Shown piece after piece: positions 38,151-46,639 of a stretch of DNA of 64,000 bases. The stretch is taken from positions 83,880-147,879 of the forward strand of contig CAVYYK010000061.1 of the NCBI GenBank assembly GCA_963772635.1, read 5' to 3'. The notes beneath the pieces were generated by a model. That model saw only the letters and a program-made list of their open reading frames with translations, was not told where the DNA came from and did not search any database. The stretch comes from JAUXFS01 sp963772635. Its GTDB lineage: Bacteria; Pseudomonadota; Alphaproteobacteria; Rhodospirillales; Defluviicoccaceae. Each line of letters starts with the position of its first letter. Position 1 is the first letter of the stretch. Both the position numbers and the translations under genes were made by a program.

Positions 38151-39038
38151 ATGGCCGAAGACGGATTTCACGGGGTCTTTCCCTATCTGGTTTCCCCCAT
38201 CGACGCGGACGGCAAGGTCAAGGACGCGGTGCTCGGCCGGCTGGTCGAGCACGTAATCGCCGGCGGCGTCCACGGCCTGGCGCCGCTCGGCAGCACCGGC
38301 GAGTTCGCCTATCTCTCCTGGCACCAGAAGAAGCGGGTGGTCGAGGTGGTGCTGGAGGCGGCGGCGGGCCGGGTGCCGGTGATCGCCGGCGTCGCCGCGA
38401 CCACCACCGAAAGCGCCCGCTCCCAGGCCGCCGCGTTCGAGAAGATGGGCGTCGCCGGCATCATCGCCGTGCTCGAAGCCTATTTCCCGGTGCCCGACGA
38501 CGGCGTCGTCGACTACTTCACCGCCGTCGCCGGAGCGGTGTCGTGCCCGGTGGTGATCTACACCAACCCCAACTTCCAGCGCTCGGACCTGACCCTGCAA
38601 TCGATCGTCCGCCTCGCCGACGTCCCCAACATCCGCTACATCAAGGACGCGTCGACCAACACCGGCCGGCTGCTATCGATCATGGGGGCCGTCGGCGACC
38701 GGATCCAGGTGTTCGCCGCGTCGTCCCATATTCCGGCGGCGGTGATGCTGATCGGCGGCAAGGGGTGGATGGCCGGGCCGGCCTGCCTGATCCCGGCGGA
38801 AAGCGTCGAGCTCTACGAGCTCTGCCGCGCCGGCCGCTGGCAAGACGCGATGGCGCTGCAACGCAAGCTGTGGCGGGTCAACCAGGTGTTCGCCAAGTAC
38901 TCGCTCGCCGCCTGCGTCAAGGGCGGGCTCGAGCTGATGGGCTTCGAGGTCGGCGCCCCGCTGGCCCCGCAACCGCCCCTCGACGCCGCGGGCAAGGCCG
39001 AGGTAAGGGAAGTCCTGGCGAGCGTCGGCGTGCTCTGA
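38151..39038 (+). CDS. DapA-like (dihydrodipicolinate synthase / N-acetylneuraminate lyase family) aldolase
   Basis: 295 residues. Class I aldolase fold with the substrate-carboxylate motif PLGSTGEFAYLS (about residues 44-55), the Tyr in VVIYTNPN (about 137) and the Schiff-base Lys in IRYIKDAST (about 165). The tail (KYSLAACVKGGLELMGFEVG) is typical of non-DapA members. The actual substrate is unknown; such genes near amino-acid catabolism often act on keto acids. ATG directly follows the DUF1489 stop. Its last 226 bp are overlapped by the convergent MDR frame. Confidence 0.88.
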   Translation: MAEDGFHGVFPYLVSPIDADGKVKDAVLGRLVEHVIAGGVHGLAPLGSTGEFAYLSWHQKKRVVEVVLEAAAGRVPVIAGVAATTTESARSQAAAFEKMGVAGIIAVLEAYFPVPDDGVVDYFTAVAGAVSCPVVIYTNPNFQRSDLTLQSIVRLADVPNIRYIKDASTNTGRLLSIMGAVGDRIQVFAASSHIPAAVMLIGGKGWMAGPACLIPAESVELYELCRAGRWQDAMALQRKLWRVNQVFAKYSLAACVKGGLELMGFEVGAPLAPQPPLDAAGKAEVREVLASVGVL

Positions 39039-40126
39039 GCGTCATCTGAGATCAGGTCAACTGACCCTAATCTGCGGGTGCCGAGCGTCAGCACGATTTT
39101 TCCGACGTGCTTCTTGGACATGAAAGCGGCCTGTGCGTCGGCGATCCGCTCCAACGGGAAGGTATCGGCCACGACGGGGGAGATGCGCCCGCTCTCGATG
39201 TGATCGATCAGATTGGAGAACACCTGGGGCTCCAGGACCGTGCATCCGAAGAGGCTCAGGTCCTTCAGATAGAGCGTTCGCACGTCGAGTTCGACCAGAG
39301 GCCCGCCGATCGCGCCCGCCACGGCGTAGCGTCCTCCGGGGCGGAGCGCTTCGAGCAATTCCGGCCATTGCCGTCCCGCGACCAGGTCGACCACGACATC
39401 GACGCTGTCCCGCCCGAGCGTGTCGACAACACTGTCGTCACGGGCGAGCGTTCGCTCGGCTCCGAGGCCGAGCACCTCCGCCGACTTGGCGGGACCGGTC
39501 ACGGCGATGACCCGAGCCCCACGCGCCTTGGCCAACTGAACCGACGCGGAGCCGACACCGCCCGACGCGCCGGTAACGAGAACGCGATCCCCCGGCCCGA
39601 CCCTCGACCGGGTCAGGAGGTTCTCCGCCGTGGAGTAGGAACACGGAAACGAGGCGAGCTCGATGTCGCCGAGCGGGCTCTCGATCCGGTAGGCGTGCCG
39701 CGACGCAACCACGGTGTACTCGGCAAATCCTCCGTCGCATTCCGAGCCGAAATACCAGGGTCGCTCCAGCTCTTGCCCGTTGGCTTCGCGGAGGCACGGC
39801 TCGATCAGGACCCGCTCACCGATCCGATCGGCGTTGACCTCTTCGCCAACCGCAATGATCCGTCCGCAGACGTCGGCGCCCTGGATGCGCGGAAAGTGAA
39901 GGGGCGTACCGGTCCAGCTCGCGTCTTCGCCGGCGCCGTCCTTCTTCGAATACCAGGCCGTCCGGGTGTTGATATCCGTATTGTTGACGGCCGCCGCGGC
40001 CACCCGAACGAGCACGTCGCGCCGGCCCGGACGGGGAACCGGGAGGTCGTCGCGGACCTCGAGCCTATCGAGCCCGCCGTGCCCGGTGAGCCACACGCCG
40101 CGCATCGTCCTCGGTTGTTCACTCAT
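38813..40126 (-). CDS. MDR family zinc-independent alcohol dehydrogenase / quinone oxidoreductase
   Basis: 437 codons as read, but the medium-chain dehydrogenase fold ends at about 39065 (VGKIVLTLG). GroES-like domain (VLVRVAAAAVNNTDINTRTAWY), a Rossmann domain with VLVTGASGGVGSASVQLAKA (about residues 185-205), and PFLERIADAQAAFMSKKHVG-type ending. The final 84 codons (after GTRRLG) run antisense through the 3' end of the DapA-like gene and have no family resemblance, so a stop was lost or a frame shift lies near 39060. Expected natural size about 353 residues. Substrate unknown. Divergent from the dihydroorotase-like gene. Confidence 0.83.
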   Translation of the reverse strand: MSEQPRTMRGVWLTGHGGLDRLEVRDDLPVPRPGRRDVLVRVAAAAVNNTDINTRTAWYSKKDGAGEDASWTGTPLHFPRIQGADVCGRIIAVGEEVNADRIGERVLIEPCLREANGQELERPWYFGSECDGGFAEYTVVASRHAYRIESPLGDIELASFPCSYSTAENLLTRSRVGPGDRVLVTGASGGVGSASVQLAKARGARVIAVTGPAKSAEVLGLGAERTLARDDSVVDTLGRDSVDVVVDLVAGRQWPELLEALRPGGRYAVAGAIGGPLVELDVRTLYLKDLSLFGCTVLEPQVFSNLIDHIESGRISPVVADTFPLERIADAQAAFMSKKHVGKIVLTLGTRRLGSVDLISDDAQSTPTLARTSLTSALPAASRGGCGASGAPTSKPISSSPPLTQAASEYLANTWLTRHSLRCSAIASCQRPARQSS

Positions 40127-40225
40127 CCGATGTCTCCCTTGGTAGGTTTCCCGATAATAAGCCCAAGGGCCGCATCCCGGGCCAAACTCCAGATCGTAGA
40201 CATGACCCCGAGGACCATAGCCGGG

Positions 40226-40255
40226 TTGGCGCGACAGCGTTAGGGCGTCTATAAG
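40226..40255 (+). promoter_or_regulatory. Possible sigma-70 promoter for the dihydroorotase-like gene
   Basis: TTGGCG at 40226-40231 and TATAAG at 40250-40255 with an 18-bp spacer, about 40 bp before the ATG at 40297. Spacing and position fit, but the boxes are only moderate matches. Confidence 0.4.
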
Positions 40256-40296
40256 CTTCGGTTGCTGTGGGGAACTCCGGAACCAAAGGTAATCCG

Positions 40297-41628
40297 ATGC
40301 CCGAGACCTTCGATCTGATCCTTCGTGGCGGGACGTGCGTGACGCCGGCGGGCGTTGCCGAGGCCGATGTCGGGGTGAGGCGCGGCAGGGTCGTGGCGAT
40401 CGGGGCGCTGGTCACCGACGGGGCCGCGGAGGTCATCGACTGCGTGGGGTTGCACGTGCTGCCGGGGGTGATCGACACCCAGGTGCATTTCCGCGAGCCG
40501 GGGCTGGAGCACAAGGAGGACTTCGCCACCGGCACCGCCGGCGCGGCGCTGGGCGGGGTCACCGCGGTGTTCGACATGCCCAACACCAAGCCGCCGACGA
40601 CGACCGCCGCGGCGCTCGCAGACAAGTGCCGGCGGGCCAAGGGGCGGGCGTGGGTCGACATGGCGTTCTTCGTCGGCGCGACGCCGGAGAACATCGCCGA
40701 ACTGGCGGCGCTGGAGCGGCTTCCCGGTTGCGCCGGCGTCAAGATGTTCATGGGCAGCTCCACCGGCAGCCTGCTGGTCGCCGACGACGCCGCCGTCGCC
40801 CAGGTGCTGGCCAACGGTTTTCGCCGGATGGCGGTCCATTGCGAGGACGAACAACGGCTGACCGAGCGGTTCACCATCGTCAAGGGCGGCGCCGAGCCGG
40901 CGATGCATCCCGAATGGCGGGACGTGGAGACGGCGAGGCTGGCCACCGAGCGCCTGCTCGCGCTGGCCAACGGCGCCAAGCGCCGGGTCCACGTGCTGCA
41001 CGTCACCACCGCCGAAGAAATGGCGCTGCTGGCCGACCATCGCGACACCGCCACCGTCGAGGTGACGCCCCAACACCTGACCCTGGAGGCGCCCCGGTGC
41101 TACGAAGAGCTGGACAACTACGCGCAGATGAACCCGCCGATCCGCGACGCCCGCCACCGCGAGGCGCTGTGGAAGGCGGTGGAGGAGGGGCTGGTCGACT
41201 GCGTCGGCTCGGACCACGCGCCGCACGTCCGCGACGAGAAGAACAAGCCGTACCCTCAGAGCCCGTCGGGGATGCCGGGGGTGCAGACGCTGGTGCCGGT
41301 GATGCTCGATCACGTCGCCAACGGACGGTTGAGTCTGGAGCGGTTCGTCGATCTGACCAGCGCCGGCCCGGCGCGCATCTACGGGATCGCCGGCCGCGGC
41401 CGCATCGCCGTCGGCTACCGGGCCGATTTCACCATCGTCGATCTGAATGCGCGGCGGATGATCACCAACCGGTGGACCGCCAGCCGCTGCGGCTGGACGC
41501 CCTTCGATGGAATGACCTGCACCGGCTGGCCGGTGGCGACGGTGGTCGGCGGCATGACGGTGATGCGCGAGGGCGAACTTCTCGGCGATCCCGCCGGCGA
41601 GGCGGTGCGGTTCCTCGAATGCCTGTAG
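40297..41628 (+). CDS. Dihydroorotase-like amidohydrolase (one metal ligand changed)
   Basis: 444 residues. Amidohydrolase of the type I dihydroorotase group: VLPGVIDTQVHFREPGLEHKED-type front, GVKMFMGSSTGSLLV with the carbamylated-Lys position, MAVHCEDE, VHVLHVTTAEEM, EVTPQHLTLE, and VDCVGSDHAPHVRDEK with the catalytic Asp. The first metal-binding motif, normally HxH, reads QVH here: the first His is Gln. ATG 40297 after AAAGG. Many alphaproteobacteria carry such a variant beside a canonical pyrC; whether it is active is unclear. It overlaps the GNAT gene by 10 bp. Confidence 0.88.
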   Translation: MPETFDLILRGGTCVTPAGVAEADVGVRRGRVVAIGALVTDGAAEVIDCVGLHVLPGVIDTQVHFREPGLEHKEDFATGTAGAALGGVTAVFDMPNTKPPTTTAAALADKCRRAKGRAWVDMAFFVGATPENIAELAALERLPGCAGVKMFMGSSTGSLLVADDAAVAQVLANGFRRMAVHCEDEQRLTERFTIVKGGAEPAMHPEWRDVETARLATERLLALANGAKRRVHVLHVTTAEEMALLADHRDTATVEVTPQHLTLEAPRCYEELDNYAQMNPPIRDARHREALWKAVEEGLVDCVGSDHAPHVRDEKNKPYPQSPSGMPGVQTLVPVMLDHVANGRLSLERFVDLTSAGPARIYGIAGRGRIAVGYRADFTIVDLNARRMITNRWTASRCGWTPFDGMTCTGWPVATVVGGMTVMREGELLGDPAGEAVRFLECL

Positions 41629-42257
41629 GCATTGACCCGGCGTTGGCCCCCGGCAAGCTCCGCCAGGTGGTGACGTTCATGGAGATGACCCGGCCGCCGT
41701 GGGGCGAGGGCGCGCCACCGGCGAACCCGCCGCCGCGAGCGGACGCCTCGGTGGCGTTGATCGGCGAGGTATCGCTCGGCGACTACCGGGCGCTCCACCG
41801 GAGCATCGGCGAAGCCTGGTTGTGGTGGGAGCGGCGGGTGATGAGCGATGCCGCTCTCGGCGCGATCCTCACCGAGCCGGGGATCGAGATCAGATATCTC
41901 TACGTGGGGGGCGATGTCGCCGGCTTTTCCGAGCTCGAAACGGGCCGCGAAGGCGAGGTCAAGCTCGCGTATTTCGGGGTGGCGCCGCCCTTCATCGGCA
42001 TCGGCCTCGGGCGCTATCTTCTGTGCGAGACTCTCGCGGCGGCATGGGCTTCGCGGCCGCGCCGAGTCTGGCTCCACACCTGCGACCATGATCATCCGCA
42101 GGCGATGGCGTTCTATCGCCGCGCCGGGTTTCGGCCCTACCGGATCGAAGAGGTGGTCATCGACGATCCTCGTAGGTTAGGCTTGCTTCCGGCCGACGCG
42201 GCGCCGCAGATTCCGCTGGCCGGAGCGGCGTCCGTGAAGGAAACCGGAACATCGTGA
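41619..42257 (+). CDS. GNAT family N-acetyltransferase
   Basis: 212 residues from ATG 41619, overlapping the dihydroorotase-like stop. The acetyl-CoA-binding region is about residues 105-165: VKLAYFGVAPPFIGIGLGRYLL (quoted in full order as beta4, loop and helix) and LHTCDHDHPQAMAFYRRAGF, typical GNAT motifs A and B. The front (VVTFMEMTRPPWGEG, LHRSIGEAWLWWERRVM) resembles the acetyltransferases often encoded next to GST or lyase genes. Substrate unknown. Followed by the GST gene after 10 bp. Confidence 0.88.
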   Translation: MPVGIDPALAPGKLRQVVTFMEMTRPPWGEGAPPANPPPRADASVALIGEVSLGDYRALHRSIGEAWLWWERRVMSDAALGAILTEPGIEIRYLYVGGDVAGFSELETGREGEVKLAYFGVAPPFIGIGLGRYLLCETLAAAWASRPRRVWLHTCDHDHPQAMAFYRRAGFRPYRIEEVVIDDPRRLGLLPADAAPQIPLAGAASVKETGTS

Positions 42258-42267
42258 ACGGGGGACC

Positions 42268-42876
42268 ATGCTGAAGCTCTACGACTTTCCGCTTTCCGGC
42301 AACTGCCACAAGGTCCGGTTGCTGCTGTCGATGCTGGAACTGACCCATGAGGCGGTGACCGTCGACATGATGGCCGCCGAACACCGGGCAACCGGGTTTC
42401 TGAAGATCAATCCCCTGGGGCAGGTACCGGCGCTGCGCGACCGCGACCTGGTGCTCCGGGATGCCCAGGCGATCCTGATCTATCTGGCACGAAGCTACGG
42501 CGGAGAGACCTGGCTCCCCGAGAGCCCCAAGGACATGGCCCGGGTCGTCCAGTGGCTGTTCACCGCGGCCAACGAGATTCAGCACGGTCTGGCCGCCGCC
42601 CGGCTGGCGCGGCGGTTCAACGTCAGCGTCGATTTGCCGAGCGCCCAGGCGATCGCTCACAAGATCCTCGGGATCATGGACGCCGAGTTGACCGATCGCG
42701 ACTGGCTCGAACTCGACCGCCCGACCATCGCCGACATCGCCTGTTATCCCTACGTCGCTCTGGCGCCGGAAGGGGAGGTGTCGCTCGCACCCTATCGGGC
42801 GGTCCGCGCATGGATCCGCCGCGTCGAGGGCTTGCCGGGCTATATCCGCATGCCCGGCCTGCCGCGCGAGGATTGA
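42268..42876 (+). CDS. Glutathione S-transferase family protein
   Basis: 202 residues. Thioredoxin-fold N-domain: LKLYDFPLSGNCHKVRLLLS, KINPLGQVPALRDRDLVL (cis-Pro loop) and LRDAQAILIYLARSYGG. Alpha-helical C-domain with DWLELDRPTIADIACYPYVA. Last gene of the 40297-42876 group. Its 3' 280 bp are repeated, almost base for base in the last half, at 45648-45932, on the far side of the AT-rich islet. Confidence 0.92.
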   Translation: MLKLYDFPLSGNCHKVRLLLSMLELTHEAVTVDMMAAEHRATGFLKINPLGQVPALRDRDLVLRDAQAILIYLARSYGGETWLPESPKDMARVVQWLFTAANEIQHGLAAARLARRFNVSVDLPSAQAIAHKILGIMDAELTDRDWLELDRPTIADIACYPYVALAPEGEVSLAPYRAVRAWIRRVEGLPGYIRMPGLPRED

Positions 42877-43498
42877 CCCGGTTATCCCGTAGCGGGGGTG
42901 GTATCGCGAATGCGCCGGTCTCTGACGAAATGCGATGTCCAAAGCCCCATCGTGTCCTCGACGCTAGCGCGGTTCGGGATCGCAGCTTGGGCATCGGTCA
43001 TTGCGGCGGAAATACCCTCGGCGATGGCGGCCGAGCGCATCCGGGTGCGGATTGGCGGCGATACAGCGGTGGATGGTCGTCGGCGATCAGAACGTATCGG
43101 CGGAAGGGGGTTCCGAAAAAGCCACTTGGACACCTCGACGAACAGTATTTTTTGTCGGCGTGATGGCTTGTTTTGAGGGTTAGGAGCGGGAAGTCCTGCG
43201 ATTTAGGGGGCACTTCGTATGTTTGTGGGATGACCGGGTCGGTTTTCGGGTTTGAGGGCGCTATGCGGCCGAGGGGCTTCTGAACCTCCCTCGTGCCTGT
43301 AGAACTGAACAGCCCCGCCTATCACCCCAAGCCCGCTTCACCCTCCAGTTGGCCCTCGCCTTGGGATAAAATTCCGCGTAGGAGTCCTTTGGATACACCG
43401 CTTTTCAAATGCCCTTCCCCCATGCTACAAAATCATTACGTTCTTATGTCAAGTCTACAGCGTACTCCTTATAGTAGGTGTCTACCAATGGTGGAGCG
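42877..43498. other. Gene-free boundary region of the AT-rich islet
   Basis: About 620 bp. The minus strand holds short open stretches (for example ending RIRDTTPATG at 42883) with no family I recognise, so any old gene here is beyond recovery. Base composition falls from about 43290 on. A weak -10-like TATAGT lies at 43470, 29 bp before the methyltransferase ATG. Confidence 0.4.
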
Positions 43499-44224
43499 AT
43501 GAATTCAGGAGCCGATTCTTACAGGGATAGCCACCGGAAAAAAGGAAAAGACTACAATGATTTTATCGCATATACCCCTTGGGACGCATATTTAGCTGAA
43601 GTAGAGCGAGATTATCTCCGTTCTTTATTTGAGGGGCTTCCAAAACAATATTATTCATCTTATCTAGATTTTGCCTGCGGGACTGGCCGCATAACGAGTA
43701 TTGCTGAAAAATACTTTTCGATCTGTCACGGTGTAGACGTTTCGGAGTCGATGGTCGATGAAGCCCGAGCGGCCTGCCCGAGGACGGAATTTGTCATAAA
43801 GGATCTCACAAAGGAGCCGCACGACAACGAATATGACATTGTGACGGCTTTCCGTTTCTTCGGGAATGCGGAGCAGGAATTGCGGGCCGATGCCTTCTTG
43901 GCGCTCAGTAGAATACTCCGTCGCGGCGGACTGCTCGTTCTCAACAACCATCGCAATCCTTATGCGCTGCGCGAGATCGCTGGATATCTGACAGGCGGCA
44001 CAAAGCTGATGGATCTCAGCCACCGAAAGTTACTCAACCTCGCCATGAGTTCCGGCTTTCGGTTGACCTCTGGCATTTCCATTGGTGCTTGGGTGTTCCG
44101 CCATTCGATGGTAAGGGAGAAGGTTCTCACGGGCAAAACTAGCAAGAAGTTCGAGCGGTTGTTTTCTTCCCGACTTTTCATGCCGTTTTCACCGGATGCG
44201 ATCTACGTATTTCGAAAGGAGTAG
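43499..44224 (+). CDS. Class I SAM-dependent methyltransferase (islet gene)
   Basis: About 241 residues. SAM motif I is in SSYLDFACGTGRITSIAEKY (about residues 56-75), followed by HGVDVSESMVDEARAACP (acidic ribose-binding residue) and VTAFRFFGNAEQE ... LRRGGLLVLNNHRNP, the normal class I order. Substrate unknown. ATG 43499 with GGTGGAG just ahead; a GTG at 43478 is possible. Codon use is clearly more AT-rich than the surrounding chromosome. First of three co-oriented islet genes. Confidence 0.87.
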   Translation: MNSGADSYRDSHRKKGKDYNDFIAYTPWDAYLAEVERDYLRSLFEGLPKQYYSSYLDFACGTGRITSIAEKYFSICHGVDVSESMVDEARAACPRTEFVIKDLTKEPHDNEYDIVTAFRFFGNAEQELRADAFLALSRILRRGGLLVLNNHRNPYALREIAGYLTGGTKLMDLSHRKLLNLAMSSGFRLTSGISIGAWVFRHSMVREKVLTGKTSKKFERLFSSRLFMPFSPDAIYVFRKE

Positions 44225-44228
44225 GTTC

Positions 44229-44873
44229 GTGTCGAAAACCGCGGCTAAAACGGACGGAATTTTTATATCGCTTGTTCTCGGTCATGAAACGCGGGGCAAT
44301 GGAGGTTGTTCGGGGGTATTGTCCGACTTTCCCTTTTCCGAAAAGTATTTCAACCGATCCGATCCGAGCGTGCCATCTGAATCGCAAAAATCGATTATTC
44401 ACCTGAATCTTTGCTGCGACACCGACGAGATGGCCATCCTGATGGAAAAAAGAGAGGTCATTGGGGCTGCGTCCCGGTTGCTCGCAGAGGGAGGCGCCGT
44501 CGCGTTCAGGCTCGAGAATCCGCTCAGGTCAGGGCGTGCCGGATCAGAAGGAGCGACGGTGAAGATATTTTTCACCCGACTAAGCATATTTTGCAAGCTG
44601 TTAATATTTTTGATTGCAGGGCGCGTAAACGGTGACGTGACCACGCATAGAGTTTTTATTGCCGACGCACCACATTCAAGAGACACCTTCATCGCTTCTT
44701 TCTCTGGAGACGCCTTTAAAAAGTGGGAAAGGGGCCGTATTCACTCACAAAAAAACAATAGCATTTTCAAGTTTGCAATAAGTGTTTTATTGAATAAAAT
44801 GAATGTTTCAAAGCTGTTTGGAAAATATTTTATTGTTCTTGTAAATTATGATGTTAATACCATCGGTTCTTGA
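44229..44873 (+). CDS. Unrecognised protein (islet gene)
   Basis: 214 residues from GTG 44229, 4 bp after the methyltransferase stop, with GGAG in the stop region. No domain recognised. Visible: FISLVLGHETRGNGGCSGVL near the front, IIHLNLCCDTDEMAILMEKR, RLLAEGGAVAFRLENPLRSG (a strand-turn reminiscent of the late motif of methyltransferases), a hydrophobic stretch SIFCKLLIFLIAGRVN, and LFGKYFIVLVNYD at the end. It could be a diverged methyltransferase-like fold, but that is weak. AT-richer towards its 3' end; it overlaps the kinase-like gene by 26 bp. Confidence 0.72.
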   Translation: MSKTAAKTDGIFISLVLGHETRGNGGCSGVLSDFPFSEKYFNRSDPSVPSESQKSIIHLNLCCDTDEMAILMEKREVIGAASRLLAEGGAVAFRLENPLRSGRAGSEGATVKIFFTRLSIFCKLLIFLIAGRVNGDVTTHRVFIADAPHSRDTFIASFSGDAFKKWERGRIHSQKNNSIFKFAISVLLNKMNVSKLFGKYFIVLVNYDVNTIGS

Positions 44874-45621
44874 AAGCTCCACCATATTGAAGCCAGCTTT
44901 GCAGTCTGGCACTTTTTATTTATCAAATAGCAGTCACTCAATAATATTTTCTCTATTTAGTGCGCGTGGAGATTATTTTATAAAGATAGGCGGGAAAAAC
45001 ATAGTGCGTGAGTTCCATTTTCTTAAAGCCGCCCATGAATCGCTCAATGAACTTGTTCCAGAAGCGCTGGAATTAGTTTGTGACGTTAATATTCCTAATG
45101 CCGAATACGTTAATATTGCGGTCTATAAATACCTAGATATGACTTGTATGGGTAGCAATTTAGATTCCAATATGTTGAAAAATGTTGCAGAGGCGCTATG
45201 CAATATAGAAAAATATATTAATGAAAGTTGTGTTTTATCAAAAAAAAATGCTCAGCATGGTGATTTTTATGTTAATAATATCGGTATTCACGGAAATTCT
45301 CTTATCGTTTTTGACTGGGAAGACGTAGGATCGGTCGCTGACATCGGTTTTGATTTCTCGATATTTGTTTCATCTTGGTTGAATTTTGATGCAGATCGTA
45401 TTCTTCGAGAATATGTTCGCGGCGGATCGAATTCTATCTCGGCTATGATTGATTGCTATGTAACGCTGGGTGACCATGATCCTGAAGCAATAATATCGTC
45501 GCTGCCCCGGCATTTGCGCACATTCGCTAAGCTTAAGCAAAGTAAGGGGTACGGTACAGATATTTGCGAGCGGGTGCATGACTGTTACACGCGGTTGGAA
45601 TCCGAGATCTTCAGCGGTTGA
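44848..45621 (+). CDS. APH/ChoK-like phosphotransferase (islet gene)
   Basis: 257 residues from ATG 44848. The catalytic loop HGDFYVNNIGIHGNSLIVF and DWEDVGSVADIGFD (about residues 137-170) is the HxDxxxxN ... DxE/D pattern of aminoglycoside phosphotransferase-like kinases. The N-terminal lobe has FSARGDYFIKIGGKNIVREF with a probable ATP-binding Lys. The substrate could be a sugar, amino alcohol or lipid-linked glycan. The most AT-rich gene in the window, strongly suggesting horizontal origin. Its stop is 27 bp before the truncated GST copy. Confidence 0.85.
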   Translation: MMLIPSVLESSTILKPALQSGTFYLSNSSHSIIFSLFSARGDYFIKIGGKNIVREFHFLKAAHESLNELVPEALELVCDVNIPNAEYVNIAVYKYLDMTCMGSNLDSNMLKNVAEALCNIEKYINESCVLSKKNAQHGDFYVNNIGIHGNSLIVFDWEDVGSVADIGFDFSIFVSSWLNFDADRILREYVRGGSNSISAMIDCYVTLGDHDPEAIISSLPRHLRTFAKLKQSKGYGTDICERVHDCYTRLESEIFSG

Positions 45622-45647
45622 AGTCGACGGACTTGTATGGGCCGGGT

Positions 45648-45932
45648 GGGGCCCGGTTGGCGGTGCGCTTCAATGTCAGCATTGATCTTCCCGGCGCCAA
45701 GGCGATCGCTCATAAGATCCTCGGGATCATGGACACCGAGTTGACCGATCGCGACTGGCTCGAACTCGACCGCCCGACCATTGCCGACATCGCCTGCTAT
45801 CCCTACGTCGCTCTGGCGCCGGAAGGGGAGGTGTCGCTCGCACCCTATCGGGCGGTCCGCGCATGGATCCGCCGCGTCGAGGGCTTGCCGGGCTATATCC
45901 GCATGCCCGGCCTGCCGAGCCGGGAATACTGA
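45648..45932 (+). pseudogene. Truncated second copy of the GST gene (C-terminal domain)
   Basis: From about 45648 the sequence matches the last 270 bp of the GST gene at 42268-42876 (LPGAKAIAHKILGIMDTELT, then DRDWLELDRPTIADIACYPY). Nucleotide identity rises from moderate in the first 60 bp to almost complete from about 45784 to 45915; only the last codons differ (PSREY instead of PRED). No N-terminal thioredoxin domain is present. It ends 7 bp before the convergent permease stop. Confidence 0.88.
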
Positions 45933-45939
45933 GCGATGC

Positions 45940-46629
45940 TCAGCGCTGAAGATGGAGGTGGCGGTTGAGCCGGCGTTCGAGCTGCCGGTAGCCCTGGGTG
46001 AAGACGAAGGTCATCAACAGATAGAGGACGCCGGCGGCGAGGAAGATCTCCACCGGCATGTAGGTGCGGGCGATGATCGTCCGCGCCATTCCCGTCAGAT
46101 CGAGCAGCGTGATGGTGCTGGCGAGCGCGCTGCCCTTGAGCATCAGGATGATCTCGTTGCCGTAGGCCGGCATGGCGATCCGAAACGCCTGCGGCAGGAT
46201 GATCCGCCGATAGCTCAGCGCCTTCGACATCCCGTATGCCCGCGCCGCCTCCACCGCGCCGGCCGGCACCGCCTCGATCGCGCCGCGCAGGATCTCCGCC
46301 GTATAGGCGCCGGTGTTCAGCGCGAAGGCGATGATCGCGCACCAGAACGGCTCGCGCAGGATCGGCCACAACACGCTCTCGCGTACCGCCTCGAACTGAC
46401 CGAGGCCGTAGTAGACCAGGAAGATCTGCACCAGCAGCGGCGTGCCGCGGAAGAAGAAGATGTAGCCGTAGGCCGGCGCCCGCAGCCACCACCGTTCCGA
46501 TACCCGCATCAGCGCCGTCGGCAGGGCGAGGATCATGCCGACCAGCAGCGCCAGGGCGACCAGCTCGACGGTGAGCACGGCACCCTCGAGCAGCTTGGGC
46601 AGGTTGTCGATGACGACCTCGAAATTCAC
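45940..46629 (-). CDS. Polar amino acid ABC transporter permease (HisM-like)
   Basis: 229 residues. Inner-membrane subunit of a His/Lys/Arg/Glu-type importer. Five or so hydrophobic segments and the ABC-permease EAA loop (VEAARAYGMSKALSYRRIIL, PQAFRIAMPAYGNEI). ATG 46629 is 10 bp after the stop of the other permease. Last gene of a four-gene leftward operon. It ends convergently against the truncated GST copy. Confidence 0.92.
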   Translation of the reverse strand: MNFEVVIDNLPKLLEGAVLTVELVALALLVGMILALPTALMRVSERWWLRAPAYGYIFFFRGTPLLVQIFLVYYGLGQFEAVRESVLWPILREPFWCAIIAFALNTGAYTAEILRGAIEAVPAGAVEAARAYGMSKALSYRRIILPQAFRIAMPAYGNEIILMLKGSALASTITLLDLTGMARTIIARTYMPVEIFLAAGVLYLLMTFVFTQGYRQLERRLNRHLHLQR

Positions 46630-46639
46630 CGCACCATCC

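Noticed and set aside
42900..43250. Possible transposase remnant in the islet boundary
   Set aside because: Short open pieces on the minus strand gave no transposase motif (no DDE triad or HTH), so no call was made.
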